From Paracoccaceae bacterium (GTDB lineage: Bacteria > Pseudomonadota > Alphaproteobacteria > Rhodobacterales > Rhodobacteraceae), in contig JACKKJ010000006.1 of the NCBI GenBank assembly GCA_024236495.1, positions 97,511 to 161,510 on the forward strand: a DNA stretch of 64,000 nucleotides, in the 5' to 3' direction. This document shows positions 1 to 9,080 of the stretch, in pieces (positions within the stretch are counted from its first letter, which is position 1; every line of letters starts with the position of its first letter). A program made the position numbers and the translations under genes. Under the pieces are notes generated by a model. The model saw nothing but the letters and a program-made list of their open reading frames with translations, was not told the DNA's origin and searched no databases.

Positions 1-1936
1 CCTCGATCTCGGGCATCAGCGTCGCATCGACCGACACGACCGTCGCCTGGACCTCTGGCACGAAGCGGGTCGCGGTCTTGAACTTCTCGATCACGTAATC
101 GGGGCTGATCAGCGAGGGTTCCGCCTCGATCCGCACCGACAGACCATAGCGCGCCTCGATCTGGGCGACATGCTCGCGCTTCTGGTTCATCAGGAAGTTG
201 ACCACCGCGACCGGCGCCTTCAGAAGCACCTCGCGCGACCGCTTGCGCGTGCCCTCTTCCTCAAGCTGGCGCAGGATCTGCAGCGCAAGGCTGTCGTCGG
301 ATCGGATGATCCCGGTTCCGTGGCAATGCGCGCAGGGCTGCGTCGTCGATTCGAGCATGCCGGGGCGCAACCGCTGGCGGCTCATCTCAAGAAGGCCAAA
401 GCCCGAGATCCGACCGACCTGGATGCGCGCGCGGTCGGTCTTCAGCCGTTCCTTCAGGCGCTTTTCGACGGAGGCGTTGTTCTTGCGCTCCTCCATGTCG
501 ATGAAGTCGATCACGATCAGACCGGCCAGGTCGCGCAGCCGGAGCTGGCGCGCCACCTCGTCCGCGGCCTCGAGGTTGGTCTTGAGCGCCGTCTCCTCGA
601 TCGAGCCTTCCTTGGTGGCCCGGCCGGAGTTCACGTCGACCGCCACCAGCGCCTCGGTCACGCCGATGACGATGTAGCCGCCGGATTTCAGCTGCACGAC
701 CGGGTTGAACATCCCGGCCAGGTAGCTTTCCACCTGGTAGCGCGCGAAGAGGGGCAGCGCCTCGGCATAGTGCTTCACGTTCTTGGCATGGGACGGCATG
801 ATCATCTTCATGAAGTCCTTGGCCGCGCGATAGCCCTTGTCGCCCTCGACCAGGACCTCGTCGATGTCCTTGTTGTAAAGGTCGCGGATCGAGCGCTTGA
901 TCAGGTCGCCTTCCTCATAGATCGGCGCGGGCGCGATCGACTTCAGCGTCAGGTCGCGGATCTGTTCCCAAAGCCGCATCAGGTATTCGTAGTCGCGCTT
1001 GATCTCGGTCTTGGTCCGCTGGCTGCCGGCGGTGCGGATGATCAGACCGGCGCCCTCGGGCACCTCGATCTCGGTCGCGATTTCCTTCAGCTTCTTGCGG
1101 TCGGCGGCATTGGTGATCTTGCGGCTGATCCCGCCACCGCGCGCGGTGTTGGGCATCAGGACGCAGTAGCGGCCGGCAAGGCTTAGGTAGGTCGTCAGCG
1201 CCGCGCCCTTGTTGCCGCGTTCTTCCTTGACCACCTGCACCAGCATGATCTGGCGGACCTTCACGACCTCCTGGATCTTGTACTTGCGCGGCCGCGGCTT
1301 GCGGGGCTGACGAATCTCCTCGGCCACGTCCTCCTCGGCGACCGACTCGATCTCGTCGTCGGTGTCGGAGGCGTGGTCAGCGGCGACATAGGGTTCCTCG
1401 GTCACGACGTTGCCGGCATCGTCGCCAGCGCCCGCCTCGATGGCACCGGCGATGGCATCGTCAGCCGGGTCTGCCGGCGCCGCGCCGCTCTGCGCGGCGT
1501 CTTCCGCTTCGGACAGATCGACGACGGCCATTCCGGGGATCTCGTCGCTGCGAAGCGTCGCGTCCTGGCTGCCTGCGGCCTCGGCCTGGTGGCGCGACTT
1601 GTGGCGGCGGCGCGACCGGGACGGCTCCTCCGCCTCCATCGCCTCTGCATAGGCGCGCTCCTCGGCAAGAAGCGCCTGACGGTCGGCGACGGGGATCTGG
1701 TAGTAATCCGGATGGATTTCCGAAAACGCGAGGAAGCCGTGGCGATTCCCGCCGTAATCGACAAAGGCCGCCTGCAGCGACGGCTCGACGCGCGTCACCT
1801 TCGCAAGATAGATGTTTCCGGCTAGCTGGCGCTTGTTGACTGTTTCAAAGTCGAATTCCTCGACCTTGTTTCCGTCCACCACCACGACGCGGGTCTCTTC
1901 CGCGTGGGTGGCATCGATGAGCATTTTCTTGGCCAT
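1..1936 (-). CDS. rne: Ribonuclease E (partial, 3' end outside window)
   Basis: Endoribonuclease of the RNase E/G family, the core of mRNA decay and rRNA/tRNA processing. The minus frame opens at 1936 with MAKKMLIDATHAEETRVVVV, followed by an S1 domain (KRQLAGNIYLAKVTRVEPSLQAAF is split by no stop). The S1 domain is interrupted by an acidic/Arg-rich insert, as is usual in alphaproteobacterial RNase E. The catalytic part follows, with VAVDVNSGRAT and VIDFIDM carrying the Mg2+-binding Asp residues. The zinc-link cysteines lie in TTQPCAHCHGTG near 315-355. The frame is still open at base 1, so the C-terminal degradosome scaffold lies outside. About 645 codons are present. Identification is by motif recognition and is firm; the stop is not seen. 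Confidence 0.95.
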   Translation of the reverse strand, partial: MAKKMLIDATHAEETRVVVVDGNKVEEFDFETVNKRQLAGNIYLAKVTRVEPSLQAAFVDYGGNRHGFLAFSEIHPDYYQIPVADRQALLAEERAYAEAMEAEEPSRSRRRHKSRHQAEAAGSQDATLRSDEIPGMAVVDLSEAEDAAQSGAAPADPADDAIAGAIEAGAGDDAGNVVTEEPYVAADHASDTDDEIESVAEEDVAEEIRQPRKPRPRKYKIQEVVKVRQIMLVQVVKEERGNKGAALTTYLSLAGRYCVLMPNTARGGGISRKITNAADRKKLKEIATEIEVPEGAGLIIRTAGSQRTKTEIKRDYEYLMRLWEQIRDLTLKSIAPAPIYEEGDLIKRSIRDLYNKDIDEVLVEGDKGYRAAKDFMKMIMPSHAKNVKHYAEALPLFARYQVESYLAGMFNPVVQLKSGGYIVIGVTEALVAVDVNSGRATKEGSIEETALKTNLEAADEVARQLRLRDLAGLIVIDFIDMEERKNNASVEKRLKERLKTDRARIQVGRISGFGLLEMSRQRLRPGMLESTTQPCAHCHGTGIIRSDDSLALQILRQLEEEGTRKRSREVLLKAPVAVVNFLMNQKREHVAQIEARYGLSVRIEAEPSLISPDYVIEKFKTATRFVPEVQATVVSVDATLMPEIE

Positions 1937-2412
1937 GAATGGGTTCCGCATGCACCTGGCCGCGCCCGTCCTGGCGGGCGGGAACGGTCGGGGGCATGTT
2001 GTGCTGTGGCGTTGCCGGTCGGCGCAGCAACGGCACGGGCGGGCGTTCCTGCGCCTGCCCTCTCGTCATTTCCTGCGTCGATTGACATCGCGTTTCTGTC
2101 CTGAATGCCCCTGGGGGCACCCTTTGCTGAGCCCCGCGCCGGAAGGCGGCGGGGTGTTTGATCGGCCTTCCGGCCAATGTCACCTGCCGGGGTCCGTCAC
2201 CGGACCGGGCAGAGAATTCGTCACGCCGGCGGACACGAAATGCGCCCCGGACCGGCCTGCCCCGACATTAGCGAGTTTGCAGGCGCAAAGACAATGGCGA
2301 AAATGCGGGCAGGGAAACGCCGGCCGGCGCCCGCGGCCCGCGGCTCTTCATTCTGGCCGAAATACTCCGGGGGTCCGGGGGCGGCCCCCCCGGCCTTCGG
2401 GCTCTCGCACGC
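1937..2412 (-). other. Long 5' region of rne (no gene seen)
   Basis: 476 bases separate the stop of the dctD-like gene from the rne start, both on the minus strand. I see no convincing reading frame. The stretch is very GC-rich, with a hairpin around 2131-2156 (CCCCGCGCC / GGCGGCGGGG). A conserved intergenic motif sits at 2347-2372. RNase E genes commonly have long, self-regulating leaders, so this probably contains the rne promoter and leader; that role is inferred. Confidence 0.4.
2347..2372 (-). repeat. Recurrent intergenic motif, copy 1
   Basis: On the minus strand this reads CCCCGGAGTATTTCGGCCAG followed by AATGAA. It directly follows a GC-rich hairpin downstream of the dctD-like gene. 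Two related copies occur at 6368-6393 and 12202-12227. Placement after gene ends next to strong hairpins suggests a 3'-end or termination-linked element; the function is not known to me. Confidence 0.55.
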
Positions 2413-3744
2413 TCAGAGGTAATCCTGCCGCTGAAGCCCGTATTTCGCCATCTTCTCGTTCAGTGTCCGGCGTGGCAGGCACAATTCCTCCATCACCGCG
2501 GTGATCGATCCGCGGTGGCGGCGCATGGTGTTGTCGATCAGCATCTTCTCGAAGCTTTCGACATATTCCTTCAGGGGCTTGCCCTCCGTCGTCATGGTCT
2601 GGTCCGCCTCCTCGTTCTCCGACATCAGGAGTGAGGCGATGGATCCGGTGCCGCGGCGGTTTTGCAGGACCGCGCGTTCGGCGACGTTGATCAGCTGGCG
2701 GACGTTGCCCGGCCAGGGCGCCTGCAGAAGCTGCGCGGCCTCCTGCGCGGTGACCTGCGGTGCCTCGCAGCCGTATTCCTCGGCGAACTGTTCGGAAAGG
2801 CGCGTGAAGAGCACCAGGATATCTTCGCCGCGCGACCGCAGCGGCGGCAACATGATCTTCAGCGCGGCAAGACGATAGTAAAGGTCGGGGCGCAGCGCGT
2901 CCTCGACCGTGTGGCCCTGTTCATGATCGTTGCAGATCGCGATGATGCGGGTTTCGGCCGGGGTGCCCTGGTCGTTGATGAAGGTCAGGAGCCGCGACTG
3001 CAGCGCGTGGCTCAGCGCCTCCACGTCCTCAAGGACAAGCGTGCCGCCGCGCGCCTCCTCGACCAGCGGGATCTGCCCGCCCTCCTCCATCGGTCCGAAA
3101 AGCCGCTTGCCCAGCATCTCTTCGGCGAAGGCCGCGCAGCTGACGACGACGAACTTCTTGCCCGCGCGCGGACCGACCGCATGGAGCGCATGCGCCACCA
3201 GCGTCTTGCCGGTTCCCGTCTCGCCGTCGATCAGGACGTGGCCGTCGGCCTGGCCAAGATCAAGGATATCCTCGCGCAGGCGTTCCATCGCCGGCGAATT
3301 GCCGATCAGCTTCTTCATCAGCGTCGTGCCGTCCGCCAGCTCGCGACGCAGCGCGCGGTTGTCGAGCGTCATGCGCCGCGCCTGGGTCGCGCGCTTGGCA
3401 AGTTCGGTCATGCGGTCGGGGTTGAACGGCTTTTCCAGAAAGTCGTAGGCGCCGACCCGCATCGCCTCCACCGCCATCGGCACGTCGCCGTGACCGGTGA
3501 TCATGATGACCGGCAGGCCGCTGTCGACGCTCATCAGCTTCTTGAGGAACTGCATCCCGTCCATCCCCGGCATCTTGATGTCGGAGACGACGACACCGGG
3601 CCAGTCCGCCCCGATCACCTTCAGCGCTTCTTCCGCCGAGGGATAGGTGACGGTGTCGAAGCCCGACAGCGCAAGCCACTGGCTGATCGACTGGCGCATG
3701 TCCTGTTCGTCGTCGACGATCGCGATCTTCATCATCCGGGCCAT
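2413..3744 (-). CDS. dctD: DctD-like response regulator lacking GAFTGA
   Basis: NtrC-family response regulator paired with the sensor just upstream, probably controlling C4-dicarboxylate uptake. Receiver domain at residues 1-120 has the DDE pocket and the phospho-acceptor in VVSDIKMPGMDG. An AAA+ domain follows with Walker A GETGTGKT and a modified Walker B (TLVLEDVEAL). A Fis-type helix-turn-helix lies at the C-terminus (GSITAVMEELCLPRRTLNEK). The sigma54-contacting GAFTGA loop is absent: the position reads RLFGPMEEGGQIPL. ATG 3744 is preferred because GAGG lies 5 bases upstream; an in-frame GTG at 3750 is possible. The sensor stop is only a few bases upstream, so the pair is co-transcribed. 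Assignment to dicarboxylates is from family resemblance. Confidence 0.8.
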   Translation of the reverse strand: MARMMKIAIVDDEQDMRQSISQWLALSGFDTVTYPSAEEALKVIGADWPGVVVSDIKMPGMDGMQFLKKLMSVDSGLPVIMITGHGDVPMAVEAMRVGAYDFLEKPFNPDRMTELAKRATQARRMTLDNRALRRELADGTTLMKKLIGNSPAMERLREDILDLGQADGHVLIDGETGTGKTLVAHALHAVGPRAGKKFVVVSCAAFAEEMLGKRLFGPMEEGGQIPLVEEARGGTLVLEDVEALSHALQSRLLTFINDQGTPAETRIIAICNDHEQGHTVEDALRPDLYYRLAALKIMLPPLRSRGEDILVLFTRLSEQFAEEYGCEAPQVTAQEAAQLLQAPWPGNVRQLINVAERAVLQNRRGTGSIASLLMSENEEADQTMTTEGKPLKEYVESFEKMLIDNTMRRHRGSITAVMEELCLPRRTLNEKMAKYGLQRQDYL

Positions 3745-3751
3745 GGTCACC

Positions 3752-5527
3752 TCATTCCGCCGCGCGGGTCTTGTCTTGCAATATGGGAAGCTGCACTTCG
3801 AAAACAGCCCCCCCGCCCGGCGCGTTGCGCGCCGTCAGCCGTCCCCCAAGGTCGTTCACGATCCCCGAGGAAATGGCAAGCCCGAGGCCGACACCGTCGC
3901 CGGGCTTCTTGGTGGTGTAGAAAGGCTCGAAAAGCTCGTCGAGATTGGCGATGCCATGACCGTTGTCGCGCACCGTCAGGGTCGCCGTCTCGCCCGCCGA
4001 CAAGAGGATCTCGACCTGCGGCGCGGCGATGTCGCGGGTGGCGTCGACGGCATTTCGCAAGAGGTTGATCAGCACCTGTTCCAGGCGGATCCGGTCGGCC
4101 ATGACCATGACCGGCGTGCGCGGCAGCGTGTGGGTGATGCGGATCTTTCCCGACCGCAGAGTCGGTTCCATCATCGACAGCGCAGAGGACACGCAATTGC
4201 GAACGTCTATTGGCTCAAACGCCTCTCCGCCCTTGCGGGCATAGCTTTTCAGCTGGCGGGTGATCGCGCCCATCCGCTCGATCAGGTCGTCGATGCGCTG
4301 GAAGGAGGAAAGCGCCTCTTCGGCGCGGCGGCGCTGCAAGAGCAGACGGGCACCGGCAAGGTAGGTCTTCATTGCCGCAAGGGGCTGATTCAGCTCGTGG
4401 CTGACGGCTGCCGACATCTCGCCAAGCGCGGCCAGTTTTGACGATTGCGCCAGCGTCTGCTCGGCCACGGCGAGGTCTTTCTGGACCTTCTCGCGTTCGG
4501 CGATTTCCCGCTGCAACCGCGCATTGAGCTGGCGCAGTTCCGCCGATTCCCGGCGGAAGACGGCGGTCTCGTTCCGGGCTCGCCGCGACAGGAACCAGAA
4601 GGCCGCCGCCATCAGGAGCGCAAATCCCATGATTTCGAGCGACAGGACCGCGTTCACGCGCTCGCGAATCGAATCATAGGTCGTGAAGGACACGATCCGC
4701 CAACCCCGGAAGGGCACCCGCGCCTCGTTGCGCAACACCGCCTCGCCGCGGACATAGGCATCGGGATGGGAATTCGCCCAGTCATAGGTGGCACGGACGG
4801 CCCGCCCGATCGCGGTGTCGGGCGGGCTGATCGCCAGCGCCTCGTCCAGGCTTCGCCCGCGCCAGCGCGGCTCGGTCGCAAGGATGACGGTGCCTGAACT
4901 GTCGATGACCGCGACCGCGTCGGCAAATCCCGCCCAGCCGCGTTCGAACTTCGCCAGTTCGGCGGCGACGAGGATGACCCCGACGACCTTTCCATCGACA
5001 TGGATGGACCGGGAGTAGGCAAAGTCGAACCCGCCGCTTTCGCGCGCCGCGACGGTAAAGATCGTATCGCGGGCACGCAGCGCCTCGACGAACTGCGGCG
5101 TCTGGCCAAGATTCGTTCCGATCTTGTTGCGGTCGGTCGCGGCGACAGTCCGGCCGCTGATGTCGAGAAGCTGGATCGAGGCGGCGCCAATCTCGGCCTG
5201 GGCCGAGATCAGCTTCTGCGAGGTCATCGAATATTCGCCGGCGGTCAATGAACCGGCCAGCGAGGGGTCGCGCGTCAGCAGGAGCGGCACGACCGAGGTC
5301 CGTTGCAGTTCGGTCAGGATGTTGCCGGTGTAAAGCGCCAGCCGCACCTCGGCGCGGCCCCGGGTGGAGTCCGTGAAACTCCGGGTCAGGAAGGCATTGG
5401 TGTACCAGATGACCGCCGCCGCGATCGCAATGACAGCAACCGCCACCCCGCGCAGGAGCCACCGACCGCGCGTGGCGGATCGGCCCGGCAGGGCACGCGG
5501 CATCTCTGTCTGGTCTGCACCCGGCAT
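3752..5527 (-). CDS. dctB: DctB-like sensor histidine kinase
   Basis: Membrane sensor kinase of 591 residues, likely partner of the regulator at 2413-3744. One TM segment near residues 25-45 (GVAVAVIAIAAAVIWY) and a second near 298-318 (MGFALLMAAAFWFL) bracket a periplasmic sensing region of the DctB double-PAS type. A coiled linker (ELRQLNARLQREIAEREKVQ) leads to the H-box AAVSHELNQPLAAM. The N-box is NLLRNAVDATRD and the G-boxes are DNGHGI and GVGLGLAIS. The C-terminus ends next to the regulator start, consistent with one transcript. Dicarboxylate specificity is inferred from family similarity. Confidence 0.85.
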   Translation of the reverse strand: MPGADQTEMPRALPGRSATRGRWLLRGVAVAVIAIAAAVIWYTNAFLTRSFTDSTRGRAEVRLALYTGNILTELQRTSVVPLLLTRDPSLAGSLTAGEYSMTSQKLISAQAEIGAASIQLLDISGRTVAATDRNKIGTNLGQTPQFVEALRARDTIFTVAARESGGFDFAYSRSIHVDGKVVGVILVAAELAKFERGWAGFADAVAVIDSSGTVILATEPRWRGRSLDEALAISPPDTAIGRAVRATYDWANSHPDAYVRGEAVLRNEARVPFRGWRIVSFTTYDSIRERVNAVLSLEIMGFALLMAAAFWFLSRRARNETAVFRRESAELRQLNARLQREIAEREKVQKDLAVAEQTLAQSSKLAALGEMSAAVSHELNQPLAAMKTYLAGARLLLQRRRAEEALSSFQRIDDLIERMGAITRQLKSYARKGGEAFEPIDVRNCVSSALSMMEPTLRSGKIRITHTLPRTPVMVMADRIRLEQVLINLLRNAVDATRDIAAPQVEILLSAGETATLTVRDNGHGIANLDELFEPFYTTKKPGDGVGLGLAISSGIVNDLGGRLTARNAPGGGAVFEVQLPILQDKTRAAE

Positions 5528-5576
5528 GATGGCGCGATCCTACCCGCAGGCCGGTGTCGCCTCAAGCCGGGGCGCG

Positions 5577-6245
5577 TCAGGCAAGCGCCATCGCGCTCAT
5601 CAGCGAACGGAAGAGAACCGCGCCGCCGGTGCCGCCCTGCGCAGCTTCCACCACCCGTTCGGGGTGGGGCATCATGCCGAGGACGCGGCGGTTCCCGGAG
5701 AGGACCCCGGCGATGTCGGCCGTCGCGCCGTTGGGATTGTCCACATAGGTAAAGGCGATGCGGTCCTCGTCCCTGAGCCGCGCGAGTCCCTCGGCGTCGA
5801 TCGTGTAGTTGCCATCGTGATGGGCGATCGGCACCCGCACGAGGTCGCCCGCCGCCCAGCCCGAGGTAAAGACGCTGTCGGCTGTCGCGACACGCAGATC
5901 GACGGGCTTGCAGACGAACTTCAGCCCCGCGTTGCGCATCAGCGCGCCGGGGAGGAGACCGGTTTCGGTCAGCACCTGGAACCCGTTGCAGATGCCGATG
6001 GCATGGCCACCCGCATGGACGAAGTCCGCCACCGACCGCATCACCGGCGACTGGGCCGCGATGGCCCCGCAGCGCAGGTAGTCGCCAAAGGAAAACCCGC
6101 CGGGGATGCCGACGATATCGATCCCCCTGGGCAGGTCGGCGTCCTTGTGCCAGACGCGGACGACATCCGCCCCGGCCTTTTCGAAGGCCACGGCAAGATC
6201 GCGGTCGCAGTTCGATCCGGGGAAGGTGATGACGGCGGCTTTCAT
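5577..6245 (-). CDS. purQ: Phosphoribosylformylglycinamidine synthase subunit I
   Basis: Glutaminase subunit of FGAM synthase, supplying ammonia to PurL in step 4 of de novo purine synthesis. 222 residues, normal length. The class I amidotransferase nucleophile Cys lies in IGICNGFQVLTE, the catalytic His/Glu are in GMMPHPERVVE near the C-terminus, and the N-terminus is MKAAVITFPGSNCDRDL. It lies on the same strand as purS and purC, with an alcohol dehydrogenase gene interposed. The ATG start is unambiguous by family alignment from memory. Confidence 0.97.
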   Translation of the reverse strand: MKAAVITFPGSNCDRDLAVAFEKAGADVVRVWHKDADLPRGIDIVGIPGGFSFGDYLRCGAIAAQSPVMRSVADFVHAGGHAIGICNGFQVLTETGLLPGALMRNAGLKFVCKPVDLRVATADSVFTSGWAAGDLVRVPIAHHDGNYTIDAEGLARLRDEDRIAFTYVDNPNGATADIAGVLSGNRRVLGMMPHPERVVEAAQGGTGGAVLFRSLMSAMALA

Positions 6246-6367
6246 GGGCGGTCCTCGGCTTTTGGGCGTGGCTGGAGCCGGGCCTGTCGGCCCGGTTGCG
6301 GTCCATGGCGCGCAGATAGCGCAAAGCGCGCGCGGGTACCAGCGGCGGATTGGGGCGCTGCCCCAAA

Positions 6368-6393
6368 CCCCGAGGTATTTGGCGCAAGATGAA
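6368..6393 (+). repeat. Recurrent intergenic motif, copy 2
   Basis: Plus-strand CCCCGAGGTATTTGGCGCAA then GATGAA, immediately preceded by a small hairpin (GGGGC gct GCCCC, 6352-6364). Related to the copies at 2347-2372 and 12202-12227. Here both flanking genes are on the minus strand, so the motif is antisense to them. Confidence 0.5.
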
Positions 6394-6396
6394 CCA

Positions 6397-7440
6397 TCAG
6401 CGGCCGAAGTCCGTGATCACCGCGACGCCCGGCGGCGCGGGGCTGTCGAAGGCCGCGAGTTCCCCCGAGGCGGCCGATAGCGCGATGCGGCGGGCGATGA
6501 GCGGTGAAAGATCGACCCCGCCCGCCTCGATCAGCGAAAGAAGGCTCGGGTAGCGCCAGGCGGGCATGCCGCGGGTGCCGAAGATCGCGAGCTGGCCGGA
6601 ATAGACCGCATCCATCGGCAGGTTCATGGTCACATGCGGCCCGGCGGGCATGCCGATCTGGACCATGCGGCCAAGCTTCCTGAGCGATTTCAGCGCGCTG
6701 GCGGTGGTTTCGGCGATCCCCAGCGCCTCTACCGCGACGTCGGCGCCGCCGCCTGTGATCTCTCGGATGGCGGCGGGCGCGTCGGTGTCGGCGGCGTTGA
6801 CCACCGCGTCGGCGCCATGGGCCAGCGCATGCGCGAGCTTGGCGGCGACGACATCGACCATCACCACCCGCGCGCCGATCGCCTTGGCGAGGATCAGCGC
6901 GGAAAGGCCGACGCCGCCGGTCCCGAAGACGGCGAGCCATTCGCCGGGGCGCAAGGCCGCGCGCCCGGTGAGCCCGTGCCAGGCGGTCGTGACGCGACAG
7001 CCGAGCGCGGCGGCCAGCGCCGGGTCCATCGTGGCGGGCAGCGCCGTGAGGTTGTGATCGGCGCGCGCCACGGCGATCCTTTCGGCGAAGGCGCCGGGAT
7101 GGGTGAAGCCCGGGATGATCTGCGACGGACAGGTCGTCTGGTTGCCGGCCGCGCAGGCCGGGCACTGGCCGCAGGCAAGGATGAAGGGCGCGATGACCCG
7201 GTCGCCGCGGCGCCAGCGGCTGACCCGGGGGCCCGTCTCCTCGACCACGCCGCAGTATTCGTGGCCGGGCACATGGGGCAGGACGACATCGGGATCGGCG
7301 CCGGTCCAGCTGTGCCAGTCGGACCGGCAGACGCCACAGGCCAGCACCCTCAGGACGACGCCGTCGTCGGGGCAGTCGGGATCGGGCAGGTCCGAGATTT
7401 CAAGCGGCGCGCGGAACCCCGTGAGGACCGCGGCACGCAT
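6397..7440 (-). CDS. Zinc-dependent alcohol dehydrogenase (MDR family)
   Basis: Medium-chain dehydrogenase/reductase of 347 residues; substrate unknown. Catalytic-zinc ligands lie in CGVCRSDWHSW and GHEYCGVVEE. The structural-zinc lobe is CGQCPACAAGNQTTC, and the Rossmann motif FGTGGVGLSALILAKAIGA binds NAD(P). The start at 7440 (MRAAVLTGF) overlaps the purS stop by one base (TGATG), so it is translationally coupled to purS even though it has no known purine role. An earlier in-frame start would run into purS and is not needed. Confidence 0.88.
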   Translation of the reverse strand: MRAAVLTGFRAPLEISDLPDPDCPDDGVVLRVLACGVCRSDWHSWTGADPDVVLPHVPGHEYCGVVEETGPRVSRWRRGDRVIAPFILACGQCPACAAGNQTTCPSQIIPGFTHPGAFAERIAVARADHNLTALPATMDPALAAALGCRVTTAWHGLTGRAALRPGEWLAVFGTGGVGLSALILAKAIGARVVMVDVVAAKLAHALAHGADAVVNAADTDAPAAIREITGGGADVAVEALGIAETTASALKSLRKLGRMVQIGMPAGPHVTMNLPMDAVYSGQLAIFGTRGMPAWRYPSLLSLIEAGGVDLSPLIARRIALSAASGELAAFDSPAPPGVAVITDFGR

Positions 7441-7691
7441 CAGGCGGTCTCGCCCGTCAGTTCGACGGTGTATTTCTCGATCACGGTATTGGCGAGAAGC
7501 TTTTCGCACATCGCCTTCACCTCGGCCTCGGCCGCGGCGCGGTCGGTCGCGGCCAGGTCAAGCTCGATCACCTTGCCCTGACGCACACCCTCGACGCCCG
7601 AAAACCCGAGCGTGCCGAGCGCGTGTTTCACCGCCTCGCCCTGCGGGTCGAGGACGCCGTCCTTCAGCATGACATGGACACGGGCTTTCAT
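7440..7691 (-). CDS. purS: FGAM synthase subunit PurS
   Basis: Small 83-residue structural subunit that bridges PurL and PurQ in the three-part FGAM synthase. The start MKARVHVMLKDGVLDPQGEA is typical of the family, followed by the conserved KVIELDL strand. It lies between purC and the alcohol dehydrogenase gene on the same strand, 11 bases after purC. Confidence 0.95.
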   Translation of the reverse strand: MKARVHVMLKDGVLDPQGEAVKHALGTLGFSGVEGVRQGKVIELDLAATDRAAAEAEVKAMCEKLLANTVIEKYTVELTGETA

Positions 7692-7702
7692 CGGGGTGCC
7701 TT

Positions 7703-8464
7703 TCAGTTGATCAGCGTCGGTTTGCCGAGGTGGGTGGCCTGGGTCGGCAGCACGCCAAGGCGCCGGGCCACTTCGGAATAGGCGTCGGTCAGGCTGCCGA
7801 GGTCGCGGCGGAATACGTCCTTGTCGAGCTTCTGGCCGGTCTTGATGTCCCAGAGCCGGCACGAATCCGGGCTGATTTCATCGGCGACGATCAGCCGCAT
7901 GAAGTCGCCGTCCCAGATCCGCCCGATCTCGATCTTGAAGTCCACAAGCTTGATGCCGACGCCGTAGAAGACGCCCGAGAGGAAGTCGTTGACCCGAAGC
8001 GCCAGGGCCACGATGTCGTCAAGGTCCTGCTGGTTGGCCCAGCCGAAGGCGACGATGTATTCCTCGCTCACCATCGGATCGCCGAGCGCGTCGTTCTTGT
8101 AGCTGTATTCGACGATGGGGCGCGGCAGCGGCGTCCCCTCCTCCATCCCGAGCCGCTTGGAGAGCGAGCCGGCGGCGAAGTTGCGCACGATCACTTCCAG
8201 CGGAATGATCTCCACCTGGCGGATCAGCTGTTCGCGCATGTTGACGCGGCGGATGAAGTGGTTGGGCACGCCGATATTGGTCAGCCCCTGCATGAAGAAT
8301 TCGCTGAGGCGGTTGTTCAGCACGCCCTTGCCCTCGATCGTCGCCTTCTTCTGCGCGTTGAAGGCGGTCGCGTCATCCTTGAAGTACTGGATGAAGGTTC
8401 CCGGCTCAGGGCCTTCGTAGAGGATCTTCGCCTTGCCTTCGTAGATTTTCTTGCGACGTGCCAT
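7703..8464 (-). CDS. purC: SAICAR synthetase
   Basis: Phosphoribosylaminoimidazole-succinocarboxamide synthase, an ATP-dependent ligase joining CAIR and aspartate in purine synthesis. 253 residues, normal for the alphaproteobacterial type. Motifs include YEGKAKILYEGPEPGTFIQYFKDDATAFNAQ (residues 8-38), IPLEVIVRN, GIKLVDFKIEIGR and the DEISPDSCRLWD signature. First gene of the purC-purS-adh-purQ run on the minus strand. Confidence 0.97.
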   Translation of the reverse strand: MARRKKIYEGKAKILYEGPEPGTFIQYFKDDATAFNAQKKATIEGKGVLNNRLSEFFMQGLTNIGVPNHFIRRVNMREQLIRQVEIIPLEVIVRNFAAGSLSKRLGMEEGTPLPRPIVEYSYKNDALGDPMVSEEYIVAFGWANQQDLDDIVALALRVNDFLSGVFYGVGIKLVDFKIEIGRIWDGDFMRLIVADEISPDSCRLWDIKTGQKLDKDVFRRDLGSLTDAYSEVARRLGVLPTQATHLGKPTLIN

Positions 8465-8623
8465 GGCAGCTCCGTTCGGCGGGCGGGACGCCCGTTGTTG
8501 CGGCCCCTATAGGGCAAGGCGTCCTGTCCCGCAAGGCAAAGGCCGCAGGTTTCGGCAGGGCTTGCAGCGAAGCCGCGCGGCAGGCATATGGAAGGGGACA
8601 GCAGCATACAGGGAACCTCCTCC

Positions 8624-8938
8624 ATGACCACCTTCGACGATCGCGAGAATGCCTTCGAGAACAAGTTCGCCCATGACGAGGAACTGCGCTTCAAGGCAGA
8701 GGCCCGGCGCAACAAGCTTCTGGGCCTCTGGGCGGCGGGGCTGATGGGCAAGACCGGCGATGACGCCGCCGCCTACGCCAAGGAGGTCGTCGTGGCAGAC
8801 TTCGAGGAAGCCGGAGACGAGGACGTGTTCCGCAAGGTCGCGGGCGATCTGGGCGAGCGCGCCGACGAGGCGACGATCCGCGCCAAGATGTTCGAACTGA
8901 TGGACGAGGCCAAGCGCCAGATCATGACCGAGATCTGA
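8624..8938 (+). CDS. F1-ATPase zeta subunit / DUF1476 protein
   Basis: 104-residue protein of the DUF1476 family, known in Paracoccus as the zeta subunit, which inhibits ATP hydrolysis by F1-ATPase. The N-terminus MTTFDDRENAFENKFAHDEE is the family signature and carries the inhibitory segment; the rest is a helical bundle. ATG 8624 is chosen because the family begins MTTFDDRE; an in-frame ATG at 8588 would add 12 unrelated residues. Monocistronic, with a strong terminator 22 bases downstream. Confidence 0.9.
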   Translation: MTTFDDRENAFENKFAHDEELRFKAEARRNKLLGLWAAGLMGKTGDDAAAYAKEVVVADFEEAGDEDVFRKVAGDLGERADEATIRAKMFELMDEAKRQIMTEI

Positions 8939-8960
8939 AGGCTTTCGCCACCGCTTTCCC

Positions 8961-8996
8961 GAAGGGCCGCAGCCATGCCGCGGCCCTTCGCATTTT
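8961..8996 (+). terminator. Intrinsic terminator after the zeta-subunit gene
   Basis: Perfect 10-bp stem GAAGGGCCGC / GCGGCCCTTC with a 9-base loop, followed by GCATTTT. It lies just after the stop at 8938 and is correctly oriented for the plus strand. Confidence 0.85.
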
Positions 8997-9080
8997 AGCG
9001 ACTTCCGCCCTTGCGTCTTAAGACCCGCGAAACCGCCCCCGTGGAAGGGTCGCGGGCGGGTCAGGACAAGGGCGGGTGGC

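Noticed and set aside
170..1186. Long plus-strand open frame opposite rne
   Set aside because: Antisense shadow of the rne coding frame in GC-rich DNA; the minus frame carries clear RNase E motifs.
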